Below, one piece after another: positions 20,161-29,858 of a stretch of DNA of 64,000 bases. Each line of letters starts with the position of its first letter. Within the stretch, counting starts at the first letter, position 1. The translations under genes and the position numbers were made by a program. The stretch is from the NCBI GenBank assembly GCA_023264635.1, contig JAHFLT010000003.1:8293-72292 (forward strand), written 5' to 3'. This DNA is from Candidatus Woesearchaeota archaeon (GTDB lineage Archaea > Nanobdellota > Nanobdellia > Woesearchaeales > JAGVYF01). The notes below the pieces were generated by a model. The model was not told where the DNA came from. It did no database searches and was given only the letters and a program-made list of their open reading frames with translations.

Positions 20161-21801
20161 ATGAGACTCGCGTTACTGACTGTTGCATTGTTTGCGCTGG
20201 TGCTTGTACCATTTGTTTCAGCAGATGTGACTATTACAAGTATACCCCCAACAACAGCTACACTCGGTCTGGCTTATTCGTATCAGGTTCTTGCCAACTA
20301 TGGGACAAATAATACGTTGAACTATAGCATTACAGGTCCGTCTGGCATGGCTATTAATGCCACTGGTTTCGTATCTTTCATCCCGAGTTCAACAGGCGTC
20401 TCAAATGTGACCATCAACGTTACCAATGGTACAAAGCAGGTGAACCAATCCTATGTGTTGACAGTATCAGATAATACTGCCATGAGCTTTTCTATCCCTC
20501 TCTTAGGGGGTCCAAAGCAGAAACGCTCTAACCCAAAAGCAGCGAACGATGCGCGCAAAAACTTTTATGCAGAAAACAAATTTGTATTGAGGAATACGGG
20601 TACAAATAACATAACCGATATAAGCTTTACATCAACAACAACCAGCAAGTTCAACGTCTCATTCAGCAATGTACCTTCTTCTCTTGGCTCTAATCAGGAA
20701 GCGACCATAACCCTCAAAGCCCGTGTTCCTGAAGATTTCGACGCTTTCATTCCTGATAAAACAGAGAGGAAACAAAATATCGGAGAAGTCAGAGTTACAG
20801 CCAAAGTAAACGGAATACCGCTTACAGTGAAACAAGATCTCTTCCTGGAAGCCGAGAATATCTTAGTGATACGGGATGTTACTGTGCACGTGCGAGGACG
20901 TGTTAAGCATGTCGATGAGAATGAGCGTGTTGATAACCTTAAAGTGCGCGATACGCTTCAGTTGGAAGTAGATGTCGAAAATTTGTACGGGACTGGGGAT
21001 AATGAGAACATAGATGTAGAAGATGCAGTAATAGCTATAGATACTGTTACAAAGGAGTTTGATGTAGACAATAAGATAGATATGGGTAGTATACGTGCAA
21101 ATGCCATTGAAACCGGCACAACATCTTTCTCTGTAAAAGATGATGCAGATGCAGGCGTCTACAAAATGACTCTTGAAGTAACTGGTAAGGATGATAATGG
21201 CGCTCTCCATGGAGATACGCTTACCTATAATCTTGAAATCGTCCGTAAACAGAACGAGGTTAGCATAGAGAAAATAACACTTCTTCCAGAGAAAATCACG
21301 TGTAAGACAAAAGAAGCTATCCTTGCAATCCTTTTGCATAACACCGGTAAATCAAATGAGGAAAAGGGAACCATTAAAGTGGAAAGTAAGGAGCTCGGCT
21401 TTTCTCAGGTAGTACGGCAAATCAAACTTGCCAAGGATGACACAGCTGAACAGAAATTCACCCTTCCCTTAAAACCAGGCAAAGCTGCAATCCAGATAGA
21501 AGTATTCTACGATGAAGACAAGCAAAGTGCGGTAGATGGTCTCACTGTTGAGGTACCTGATTGTGCAGCGAAGCTACAGGAGATTGTTAGAGGGGGAGAA
21601 AATCGTGGTGAGGAAAAGAACATTTTGGGAAAGAATGAACAGAAAGCAGAGACCGCTGAATTCACACAGAAAATGCAAGAGCTTGTCCCCGTTACTGTTT
21701 CTGAAAAATCCCCTTTACCATATGTGGTTCTGGCAGTATCGGTATTCGCTGCACTTGGAGCAGTCGGCATACTATTATGGCTGCTGGTAAAGGAAGCATA
21801 A
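20161..21801 (+). CDS. Secreted/anchored Ig-like (COG1361/S-layer-like) protein
   Basis: Signal peptide, Ig-like 'IPPTTATLGLAYSYQVLAN', C-terminal TM. Confidence 0.65.
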   Translation: MRLALLTVALFALVLVPFVSADVTITSIPPTTATLGLAYSYQVLANYGTNNTLNYSITGPSGMAINATGFVSFIPSSTGVSNVTINVTNGTKQVNQSYVLTVSDNTAMSFSIPLLGGPKQKRSNPKAANDARKNFYAENKFVLRNTGTNNITDISFTSTTTSKFNVSFSNVPSSLGSNQEATITLKARVPEDFDAFIPDKTERKQNIGEVRVTAKVNGIPLTVKQDLFLEAENILVIRDVTVHVRGRVKHVDENERVDNLKVRDTLQLEVDVENLYGTGDNENIDVEDAVIAIDTVTKEFDVDNKIDMGSIRANAIETGTTSFSVKDDADAGVYKMTLEVTGKDDNGALHGDTLTYNLEIVRKQNEVSIEKITLLPEKITCKTKEAILAILLHNTGKSNEEKGTIKVESKELGFSQVVRQIKLAKDDTAEQKFTLPLKPGKAAIQIEVFYDEDKQSAVDGLTVEVPDCAAKLQEIVRGGENRGEEKNILGKNEQKAETAEFTQKMQELVPVTVSEKSPLPYVVLAVSVFAALGAVGILLWLLVKEA

Positions 21802-21818
21802 ATAAGAATTACGTTACC

Positions 21819-22082
21819 GGCTCTGTAGAAAGTGTACTATTGCCACTCTTAAGGGCGAGCACCTTCAAGAGTCAGGAAAAGTGACAAAGGGGATGCAAAG
21901 TTGCGAAGCAACTTGCACAAGAAATCTGCGAGATTTCTTTGTGCTCCATCCGGGAAATGCAAAGAAGCCATAGGCTTCTTGCACAAGGAGAACACCTGTT
22001 CTCCTTTGTGTCACTCTGCAGACTAACAGCACATGCGAGCTGAGGTGCAATGGCGAGCGAGAGCGAGACTTTCTACAGAGCC
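21819..22082 (+). repeat. MITE-like element, family C (copy C1)
   Basis: Perfect 15-bp TIR GGCTCTGTAGAAAGT/ACTTTCTACAGAGCC; 9-bp TSD TACGTTACC/TATGTTACC (8/9); four tandem hairpins. Confidence 0.93.
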
Positions 22083-22124
22083 TATGTTACCACAATGCTT
22101 AAAAGTAAGATATCCTTCTGAGAG

Positions 22125-22532
22125 GTGATGGAAAAGAGATACTTTACTGTAGATGAAGCAAATGTGCAGTTGACAAAAATAAAACCTCTTCTGGTGCGAC
22201 TTGTCAGAATCGCAAGAGCGCACCATGCTGTAGAAAGCATCAGCGTGACATTCAGTGATGAGTATCAGGCGTATGAGCATGCAATCACTGTCTCCGAACA
22301 GTACCATAAGCTATCTTATGAAATGCATTCCCTTTTACGGAAAATTCTGTTCAATGGTGCAGTGGTGAAAGATGCGTACCTGGGATTAATAGATTTTTAT
22401 TCACGAGGGAACGGACAAGAGATTTTCCTCTGCTATCGCTTAGGTGAAGAGAAAATAACCATGTGGCACAGCCGAGATAAAGGGTTCCAGGAAAGAAAAC
22501 CTATTTCATTGCTGAACAATGACTCTCAGTAA
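22125..22532 (+). CDS. DUF2203-family protein
   Basis: 'RYFTVDEANVQLTKIKPLLVRLVRI ... GNGQEIFLCYRLGEEKITMWHSRDKGFQERKPI'. Confidence 0.85.
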   Translation: MMEKRYFTVDEANVQLTKIKPLLVRLVRIARAHHAVESISVTFSDEYQAYEHAITVSEQYHKLSYEMHSLLRKILFNGAVVKDAYLGLIDFYSRGNGQEIFLCYRLGEEKITMWHSRDKGFQERKPISLLNNDSQ

Positions 22533-22634
22533 TCTGGCTGTCAATAATGAAAGCAACCCTACTGGCAAAATAGCATTGGCAGAATATACATTACATACAT
22601 TGCATTTAAATGGTACTTTTCGCTTCTTGGAAAC

Positions 22635-22862
22635 ATGTATCGCATCGGTAAGAGTATAAGTAATGAATATGAACAGCCAACAGTAGAACTGCCAAAGTAT
22701 GATCCACTGGTGAATGATCAAAAGAGAGAAAAGAACACAGAGATAAAAAAAGAAAAAAGAGTTGCAGACCTTGTGCCAGACATTACTGACAAATTTGATA
22801 TCTCTACCAAGTTCGATATCAGCGATAAGTTCACGTTGAATGTGAATGCCTTTGATATGTGA
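22635..22862 (+). CDS. Hypothetical small protein
   Basis: 75 aa; repeated 'DKFDISTKFDISDKFTLNV'. Confidence 0.4.
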   Translation: MYRIGKSISNEYEQPTVELPKYDPLVNDQKREKNTEIKKEKRVADLVPDITDKFDISTKFDISDKFTLNVNAFDM

Positions 22863-22992
22863 AGATGATATTGTTCATATTCCACATATAAAAAATAGAT
22901 ATAATAATGAGAGTACCAATGTAGGTAATAAGAGACGCACTTTAATCACCATCTTACCTATGATGTCTCACAAATTTAATTTTTTTTTGTTT

Positions 22993-23598
22993 TCAATGGC
23001 GTTTTACTTTTAGTGGTGCCTCATTTTTTATCCTTCTCAGTACGTCTTGTGTCATCCGGTTATTCACCAACAACAGTTCATACAATTTCTGAATCTCTTT
23101 TTCTGCTGTCAGGTTAACTTGGTAATCTTGTTCAGCCCTTACTTCTGCTCGTTGTGCTTGGACATTTTGGCTGACCATAACAAGCGTCGTGAGAAAGATA
23201 GCTTCCAGAGAGACAATCATTGTCAAAAGCCCAAATGGATATGAATCAAATGTATACTCAGAAAATTCAATGTTGATAACAACCCAAATAAGAAACCAAA
23301 ATGCATGGAGGTAGAGAAAGGTCATGTTGCCGACAAATGCAGTAACAGCATCAGCAAATTTGAGATGGAGGAGAACAATTTGTTTCAGTTCGTTATTCAC
23401 TTTTGTTCTCAATAGGTATAAATTAGTCTTTCTGACCCACAGATTATCTACACAGAGGTGACAATGGGGAAAAATATCCCCTCTCCAAAATAAAGATAGA
23501 TGAAGACACTTAGTACACTGGTATAAATGCGTCTGAGAAACACGCGTAGAAATGCGATACAAAGGAAAAAGCTGCGGAACCATTTTCTCGGGGCACAC
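22993..23598 (-). CDS. DUF1003-family membrane protein
   Basis: 'ADAVTAFVGNMTFLYLHAFWFLIWVVIN...YPFGLLTMIVSLEAIFLTTLVMVSQNVQAQRAEVRAEQDYQVNLTAEKEIQKL'. Confidence 0.85.
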   Translation of the reverse strand: MCPEKMVPQLFPLYRISTRVSQTHLYQCTKCLHLSLFWRGDIFPHCHLCVDNLWVRKTNLYLLRTKVNNELKQIVLLHLKFADAVTAFVGNMTFLYLHAFWFLIWVVINIEFSEYTFDSYPFGLLTMIVSLEAIFLTTLVMVSQNVQAQRAEVRAEQDYQVNLTAEKEIQKLYELLLVNNRMTQDVLRRIKNEAPLKVKRH

Positions 23599-23623
23599 TT
23601 ACGGGGTTAATAACCTTGTCGCT

Positions 23624-24193
23624 TCACAACGATTCCAATAGTGTCACGCTACGCAGAAATGGGCAAACTATCTTGGTGGGGTGGATGCTCTTTGTTTTCT
23701 TCTCATAGACGTATGCTCGCATTTTAATGAAGTAGCGTGACCCTACTGTTCCAGAAAGACTCAAATCCTCGTGAAATGACCACTTCCTTCTCTTTTTCGT
23801 TCTCTTCACAAGCACAAGCACTTGTAAAGGTAACTTCTCCTTCATGTGTTCTTCCCTGTCCAACCCGCTCAGATAATCAGGGAAATCAGGATGCGAATGA
23901 AAAAAGCCAAGCACATGAGATTTTGTTACATGTTCAACAACATAATTAATGCGTCGTAATCTCTGCGCAGGCACGGTCACTGCCGCATATCCCCGCCGAG
24001 CGCTTTGGTATGGCACTACATCCAACACTTTGTAATGCTTCCTATGCGTTTCACCCAGAATTATTCCCAGAGCTTCTTGTTTGTATACCTCAATGCATGC
24101 TGTAAGCATGCCGAGAAATGCGCTCTTGCTCAGCGTCGCATTCTGATGGTAATGAGCCAGCTTTTCCATCTTATTGTGCACTAATTTTTTCAT
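23624..24193 (-). CDS. JAMM/Mov34-family metalloisopeptidase-like protein
   Basis: 'HVLGFFHSHPDFPDYLSGLDREEH' (HxHx-D JAMM-like motif). Confidence 0.8.
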   Translation of the reverse strand: MKKLVHNKMEKLAHYHQNATLSKSAFLGMLTACIEVYKQEALGIILGETHRKHYKVLDVVPYQSARRGYAAVTVPAQRLRRINYVVEHVTKSHVLGFFHSHPDFPDYLSGLDREEHMKEKLPLQVLVLVKRTKKRRKWSFHEDLSLSGTVGSRYFIKMRAYVYEKKTKSIHPTKIVCPFLRSVTLLESL

Positions 24194-24254
24194 CTGCCGA
24201 GTATATTCTTATCCTTTGTTCTTGCTGGTACTCTCTCAGTTTTCCTTCCAGCTC

Positions 24255-24653
24255 TCAATCATTGAGTGCAAGTATCTTCACTGCTGCCAGAGCTGCTGCC
24301 TCTGGTTCAAGAACTGTAATAATAGAGGAGCCGCTTGGCATACACAATGTGGAAAAGATATCAGCACCACTGAAAGCATCAGAATAAACTGGACAGGCGA
24401 TGACTGGTTTTGTTGTATTGAAATCCACCATGCCGGAAAGCGCATTAGAACGTCCAGCTACAGTAATGTACATGTGTGGTGTACTTTGCTGTAAAATGTC
24501 TAATACTTTTTCTGGTGTTTTATGGACAGAGACAACACGATAGTCGTAAGATACCATAAAGATATCCAGAGTCTCCCCCGCCTTCTTGCAAAGGGGAAAA
24601 TCATTCTCATAACCCATGATGATGCTACCTATGTTCATGTGAACTACGTTCAT
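24255..24653 (-). CDS. purE: PurE-like (AIR carboxylase family) protein
   Basis: 'IIMGYENDFPLCKKAGETLDIFMVSYDYRVVSVHKTPEKVLDIL...YITVAGRSNALSGMVDFNTTKPVIACPV'. Confidence 0.75.
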   Translation of the reverse strand: MNVVHMNIGSIIMGYENDFPLCKKAGETLDIFMVSYDYRVVSVHKTPEKVLDILQQSTPHMYITVAGRSNALSGMVDFNTTKPVIACPVYSDAFSGADIFSTLCMPSGSSIITVLEPEAAALAAVKILALND

Positions 24654-25483
24654 GTGAGATACAGCGCTGTCAAGCGTTCCTTTAGATATTCAAATGCCTC
24701 TTCTGGCGTATCATACATTCTGAACAGGTGCAAGTCTTGTGGACTCATTGTTCCCCATCTTGCCATGGCATCGAAGTGAAGCACATCATTCCAATAATGT
24801 GAGCCGTAGAGAATAACAGGCATTTTCTTTCGAGGTTTTCCTGTTTGAATCAGCGTCAGTACTTCCATCAGCTCATCCAATGTTCCCAAACCTCCGGGGA
24901 AGGCTATAAGTGCTTTTGCAAGATACACCATCCAGAACTTGCGCATGAAAAAGTAATGGAACTGCAGTGCGAGTTCACGAGTGATGTAACGATTTAATCC
25001 TGTTTCAAAAGGGAGACTGATTCCAAGACCTATTGATTTTCCACCAGCCCGTGAAGCCCCGAAATTAGCAGCTTCCATAATGCCATTAGCGCCACCAGTA
25101 GCAACGAGGAACTCGTGTTTAGGATTTTTCAGGCTTTTTGACCACCGCGTCACCAATTCAGCGACTCTTGCAGCATCTGTGTAATAGCGGGAAAGTTCCA
25201 CTTTCTTTTCAGCGTGTACGATATCCTCCCTAGTTCCAGTCTTTTCTGCTTCTGCTAATGAAGCACGCGCTTCTTTCGGGGATTTGATACGCGCACTTCC
25301 CCAGAACACAACGGTATTGTTGACATTATATTGCCGAAACCTTGCCGCGGGCTCGAGATACTCAGCGATGATACGGACAATACGAGCTTCTGGACTTGCA
25401 AGAAATTCCGGATTCTTCCATGACTCAATTGGTCGTAACTCCTCCTTGTTTAATTCATCTTTACCTATCATGACAATGCACAT
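24650..25483 (-). CDS. LOG-family (TIGR00730-like) Rossmann-fold protein
   Basis: 'VVFWGSARIKSPKEA', 'VATGGANGIMEAANFGASRAGGKSIGLGISLPFE', 'ALIAFPGGLGTLDELMEVLTLIQTGK'. Confidence 0.85.
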   Translation of the reverse strand: MCIVMIGKDELNKEELRPIESWKNPEFLASPEARIVRIIAEYLEPAARFRQYNVNNTVVFWGSARIKSPKEARASLAEAEKTGTREDIVHAEKKVELSRYYTDAARVAELVTRWSKSLKNPKHEFLVATGGANGIMEAANFGASRAGGKSIGLGISLPFETGLNRYITRELALQFHYFFMRKFWMVYLAKALIAFPGGLGTLDELMEVLTLIQTGKPRKKMPVILYGSHYWNDVLHFDAMARWGTMSPQDLHLFRMYDTPEEAFEYLKERLTALYLT

Positions 25484-25523
25484 CTCTTTCTATTATTTAA
25501 ATAATAAGGATTATACTTTTCTG

Positions 25524-25686
25524 AGTGCCATTGAAAAGTCCCTTCACATATGCTCCGGTGGTCATCAGACTCGCATCTCACAGTACTTCTAAAGGCAAAA
25601 ATTCCCATGGAATTTCCTTTTTGCTCGCTTTGGGCAAAACAAATGCTCGCATGAATGATGACCACTTCGACCTTTTCAATGACGCT
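25524..25686. repeat. MITE-like element, family A (copy A2)
   Basis: GTGCCATTGAAAAG ... CTTTTCAATGACGC; interior matches copies at 3955 and 63115. Confidence 0.8.
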
Positions 25687-25721
25687 TTTGCCTAAAGCTT
25701 TATGAAGAATAATTAGTTTAC

Positions 25722-26789
25722 ATGATAGCAAAAAGAATGAAAAGCAGAATAAGAAGAATGAGAAACAAAGTACTCCTTACGCTTGGTGTGCTGGGAGTAA
25801 TACTCATAGCAGCAGGACTCTATTTTCTTTTCCGTTCAGGTGGCCCTGACATATATGTTGCTAATGAAGGTGATGGCACACTTTCGGTTATTGATAGTAC
25901 TTCGCTAAAAGTGGTGAAGATAATAAAGCTCAGCGGGATGCCACACAATGTCAATAGTGATCCTCTTGGAAGATATATTTATGCAACGAATCACGAGGAA
26001 GATGAGCACATGCATCATATTCCGTACTTGCGAATCATTGATGCTTCCACGAGAAGAGTAGTAAAATCTGTTCCAATGACAGAAAAAGCTGCTCACGTTG
26101 TCCCTGCAAGAGATGGAAAGGTGGTTTACGTCTCACGAGAAGGTGGAAATACGATTGTTGAAGTTGACATTGATACTGCTAAGATTAAAAGAACATTTAG
26201 TGTTGGTGCAGGACCACATGGTTTTGTGCTAAGCAATGATGGCAAAACACTTTACGTCCCGAATATGAAAAGCAATGATATTAGTATTGTAGATGTTGTA
26301 ACGGGAGATGAAAGACGTCTTAATGTGACATTTGGCGGATATATGTGTGAAACACCTGTTGCGATGGGGATTACTGCAGATAATAACTATTCTTTTGTGA
26401 CGTGTGGACACTCATTTGACATATATAAAATAGAAAACGTAAGGAATCAAGTTATAGGGAGAATTGCATTGAAGAAAGGAGAGTTTCCAGGGCCTATCCA
26501 AATACCCACTCACCCGGATAATAAACATCTTTATGTTCCTGATATGCGTAATGGTGTGGTGCACAAAATAGATATTGAAAAATTTGAGATCATTAAAGAT
26601 ATACTCTCTGGTAGCGGTGCACACGGCATTGCATATTCTGCTGATGGTAAGAATGCGTATATAACTAATACCTGGGAGAATACTGTCTCTGTGTTGGACG
26701 TAGAAAATGATATTCTAATAAAAAAGATAGCAGTTGGATCGAAGCCAAATGGCATTGCCGTTATGCATGGGAAAAACCAGGGATGGTAG
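25722..26789 (+). CDS. YncE-like beta-propeller protein with N-terminal TM
   Basis: Repeats 'DIYVANEGDGTLSVIDSTSLKVVKIIKLSGMPHNVNSDPLGRYIYATNH'. Confidence 0.85.
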   Translation: MIAKRMKSRIRRMRNKVLLTLGVLGVILIAAGLYFLFRSGGPDIYVANEGDGTLSVIDSTSLKVVKIIKLSGMPHNVNSDPLGRYIYATNHEEDEHMHHIPYLRIIDASTRRVVKSVPMTEKAAHVVPARDGKVVYVSREGGNTIVEVDIDTAKIKRTFSVGAGPHGFVLSNDGKTLYVPNMKSNDISIVDVVTGDERRLNVTFGGYMCETPVAMGITADNNYSFVTCGHSFDIYKIENVRNQVIGRIALKKGEFPGPIQIPTHPDNKHLYVPDMRNGVVHKIDIEKFEIIKDILSGSGAHGIAYSADGKNAYITNTWENTVSVLDVENDILIKKIAVGSKPNGIAVMHGKNQGW

Positions 26790-26847
26790 AAGCGTACTTT
26801 TTTCTTTTCGTATTTTTTCGTTTCATAAGTTTAATTTCATAGAAGAG

Positions 26848-28110
26848 TTATATTACTACCACATCACCTATTTTAGGCACTTTACAATCAATCCCTTCCT
26901 CTTTAGCCCATTTTGCTAGAGCAGCAAGCGCTTCCTCGTCTCCGTGATTAAGGAGGAGCAGCTTAGGGTGCAGCTTCCTGATGTAGCTGTGCAACTCGCT
27001 CATTCCGGAGTGCGAACTGAAATCATACTTTTTGATTCCGCATCTTGGTTTTATTTTTTGGCCATCGATATAGACCTCTCCCCCTTCTAAGAGAAGTCTG
27101 CCATTGGTCCCTTCTGCTTGGTAACCAGTCAGCATGACTGTACAGTCTTCATGCTGCCAGAAATCCTTCAGGTATTCAACTACTGGTCCTCCTTCCAAGC
27201 GCCCGGATGGGGAGACGATAACACCTTGTGTATGCATTATCTCCTGGCGATTTCTTTGGCCTTTGACAAGATGCACCTTTCGGGCAGCATGCTGTAATGC
27301 ATTATTTTTCAACCATTCTGGTTGCTCCAGAAGGCGCGCTTGCACTTTTTTTGCCATTCCATCAAGATATATGGGCGCACCAAGGCGCTCCTTGGAAAGG
27401 ATAAGTATCACTTCTTGTGCTCGTCCGACAGCAAAAACAGAGACAAGTGCAGAGCCCCCACGAGATAATGTATCCTTTACATCTAGGAGAAAGCGTGCTT
27501 CTTCTTTGATTCGGGTAGGATGGTCCTTGTTACCATATGTCCCCTCACAGATGAGTACATCGACTGGCCCATAGTTCGTGTCAGCAGCTGGCATGAGCTG
27601 TGTCTCTTTTGTGTTGATGTCTCCACTATAGAGTATCCTTTTACCGTCTGCTTCGACTAAGACAGAGGAACTTCCCGGGATGTGGCCAGCATTAAATAAA
27701 CTCAATGCAACATCATTCACGTGCACGATTTCCTTCCAATGCACTGTTTTCATCAAGCCGAGCGCTGCAACAAGGTGCTCTTTTAGATATGCTGGATGCC
27801 TCTGTTCAAATTGCTCAACATGAAAAGAGTCTTTTAACAGAATGGTTGCCAATGTTTTTGTCATCTTTGTGCAATAAATCTGGGAAGAAAGACCTTTGTT
27901 AGTGTAATATGGCAATGCTCCGCAATGATCAAGATGCGCATGAGACAATACAACAGCATTTACATCAGCTGCATCCTGCAGCAAGGGATATTCTGTTCCC
28001 TGTTCGGTAATTTTAATTCCTGCATCAAGCAAAATCTTTGCTTGGCGTGCGTGTATCTCTATGCAAGAACGTCCTACTTCTGCTGCGCCCCCATGGAATG
28101 CTATTTTCAT
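26848..28110 (-). CDS. MBL-fold beta-CASP RNA metallohydrolase
   Basis: 'LSHAHLDHCGALPYY', 'NAGHIPGSSSVLVE', 'ILYSGDINTKETQL', 'KYDFSSHSGMSELHSYIRKLHPKLLLLNHGD'. Confidence 0.92.
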   Translation of the reverse strand: MKIAFHGGAAEVGRSCIEIHARQAKILLDAGIKITEQGTEYPLLQDAADVNAVVLSHAHLDHCGALPYYTNKGLSSQIYCTKMTKTLATILLKDSFHVEQFEQRHPAYLKEHLVAALGLMKTVHWKEIVHVNDVALSLFNAGHIPGSSSVLVEADGKRILYSGDINTKETQLMPAADTNYGPVDVLICEGTYGNKDHPTRIKEEARFLLDVKDTLSRGGSALVSVFAVGRAQEVILILSKERLGAPIYLDGMAKKVQARLLEQPEWLKNNALQHAARKVHLVKGQRNRQEIMHTQGVIVSPSGRLEGGPVVEYLKDFWQHEDCTVMLTGYQAEGTNGRLLLEGGEVYIDGQKIKPRCGIKKYDFSSHSGMSELHSYIRKLHPKLLLLNHGDEEALAALAKWAKEEGIDCKVPKIGDVVVI

Positions 28111-28207
28111 GCTTCATCCAACTTTACCGAAAACCAGCAAGGTAGGGACGAATGCCCCCCACCCCTCACTGGTTCAGTTTCCGCCAAGAGACTGACTATG
28201 ATAGTTT

Positions 28208-28369
28208 TCACCGTTCTTCAAACTCGATATACCACCGTTGCTCTTTTTTATTGTATTTGAACCAGACAAAATGTCCCTTCCCTTTCTCGAGCGCAAAAAG
28301 GAGTGGTCTTGGGATTGTCGTCTCAAATGAGCTTCCCCGCTTGTACAATTTCCGTCTGAACTCTATCAT
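28208..28369 (-). CDS. Small AbrB/SpoVT-like DNA-binding protein (53 aa; absent from ORF track)
   Basis: Minus-strand translation MIEFRRKLYKRGSSFETTIPRPLLFALEKGKGHFVWFKYNKKEQRWYIEFEER*. Confidence 0.75.
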   Translation of the reverse strand: MIEFRRKLYKRGSSFETTIPRPLLFALEKGKGHFVWFKYNKKEQRWYIEFEER

Positions 28370-28526
28370 CTTTATTATTTTACTTACTTTACTTATTATA
28401 TTATTTATTATATTTATATTCTTTTCTATTATTATTATAATATTAACTTATTTATCTATTTTTTATTTATTTTTAATAATAATTTATTTTATTATATCTA
28501 TACTTATATTTATACCCACAACAATA
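28359..28526. other. 168-bp G-free, very AT-rich tract
   Basis: No G on the + strand between the G at 28358 and the G at 28527; A/T with sparse C. Confidence 0.9.
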
Positions 28527-28564
28527 GCAACAAAAATAAATAGCAGCCGTTTCTTTCTCAGCAA

Positions 28565-29377
28565 ATGGAAGCAGCAATTATCGTCAGTGCTGGTGATCCA
28601 GCTGGGCAAACTATCAAGAGCGTCCTGCAGCAGATGAGCTTCAGTGAAACAGCTGAGCAGTATGATGGCTATCGCATTCTCCGACGTGGTAATACGAAGT
28701 TATACACTACTGTAAAAGAATCAATTCATTTCGAGGAATGTGATACAATTTCAGCAGACTTTCTTATCTTCTCCACAAAACATGTATCCACTAAGGGTGT
28801 TCCTTCATTATGCACGCATGCGATTGGCAACTGGGGGACTGCAGAGATGGGTGGCAGAGAAAAGACGCTTGGCATAGCACCAGCACCATATCTCAAAAGA
28901 GCTTTGCAGTTGCTCGAAGAAAAGAACTTGCTTGGCTTTGACGTATTTCAGGAAGCAACTCACCATGGCCCAGCAAGTCAAAAACCTATCCTCTTTATAG
29001 AAATTGGTTCGTCGCAAAAAGAATATGAAAACAGGGAGGCGGGTTTTATTATTGCAAATACTCTTCTTGACATTTTGTCATTCAAGCCGCTTGCAGAAAA
29101 AACTGCTGTTGGTATTGGTGGACTACACCACTCGCCCAACTTCAAGAAAATACAACTCAACAGCAATATTGCAGTTGGCCACATTTGCCCGAAATATAAT
29201 CTTCCCTTTCTGACAAAGGAGATGGTAGTGCAAGCAATTGACAGAACGTCTCCCAAAGCAGAGCTGATTATTCTGGATTGGAAAGGTTTGGGAGAAAATA
29301 AAGAACGGATAAAGCAATTGGTTGATGAAGTTGCGCATGAGAAAGAAGTTCACATAATGAGAACACAGGAATTCTAA
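28565..29377 (+). CDS. dtdA: D-aminoacyl-tRNA deacylase, archaeal DtdA/GEK1 type
   Basis: 'VSAGDPAGQTIKSVLQQM', 'EATHHGPASQKPILFIEIGSSQKEYENREAGFIIANTLL', 'GGLHHSPNFKKIQLNSNIAVGHICPKYN'. Confidence 0.92.
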   Translation: MEAAIIVSAGDPAGQTIKSVLQQMSFSETAEQYDGYRILRRGNTKLYTTVKESIHFEECDTISADFLIFSTKHVSTKGVPSLCTHAIGNWGTAEMGGREKTLGIAPAPYLKRALQLLEEKNLLGFDVFQEATHHGPASQKPILFIEIGSSQKEYENREAGFIIANTLLDILSFKPLAEKTAVGIGGLHHSPNFKKIQLNSNIAVGHICPKYNLPFLTKEMVVQAIDRTSPKAELIILDWKGLGENKERIKQLVDEVAHEKEVHIMRTQEF

Positions 29378-29402
29378 CGAAATATTTATTACCTTCTCTT
29401 AT

Positions 29403-29837
29403 TTGCCTACAGGTATGGCAAAGAGGCTTAGCTTAGAAGAGGTAATTGGACTAGGAAAGAAAGTCGAGTTCTGGAAAAAACATGGTAACGGTTCCGATAC
29501 TGCATATAGTGGAACAATTGGAGATGTATGTGTTACTGTGAGTAAAGATATCATGTCAATGAGCGTTATGGCTTCCTACAACAGAGGTAGACTAGATTAT
29601 AATGACGTGCCGCTTCATGTTGCTATGAGAGACGTTTTGGATAATAATCTGGGTGGTTTCTATTTGAACGAAATTTGTAGAGAGAACTTAGGTGATGTAA
29701 AATATACTGAAATTTTCAGAGTGATTCTGAATTTTTATAATACAGTTGAGAAAAAATATACTATGCAGCCAAAGGAGAAACCATTACAAACTATTGAAGA
29801 GAAGTTCGCTTATGCACGGTCATTGCTTAAGAAGTAG
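29403..29837 (+). CDS. Hypothetical protein
   Basis: 144 aa ORF, no recognised motif. Confidence 0.45.
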   Translation: MPTGMAKRLSLEEVIGLGKKVEFWKKHGNGSDTAYSGTIGDVCVTVSKDIMSMSVMASYNRGRLDYNDVPLHVAMRDVLDNNLGGFYLNEICRENLGDVKYTEIFRVILNFYNTVEKKYTMQPKEKPLQTIEEKFAYARSLLKK

Positions 29838-29858
29838 GAGGTGTATTCAGCCAATCAG

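Noticed and set aside
21865-22050. ORFs with nearly identical products (LLVCRVTQRRT.VLLVQEA.GFFAFPGWSTKK) at 21865, 43749 and 59125
   Set aside because: They lie wholly inside family C MITE-like repeats and are produced by the hairpin sequence; no RBS or protein family.
26848-26919. Terminal ORFs and other 60-80 aa ORFs antisense to housekeeping genes
   Set aside because: Consistent with random antisense open frames; no independent support.
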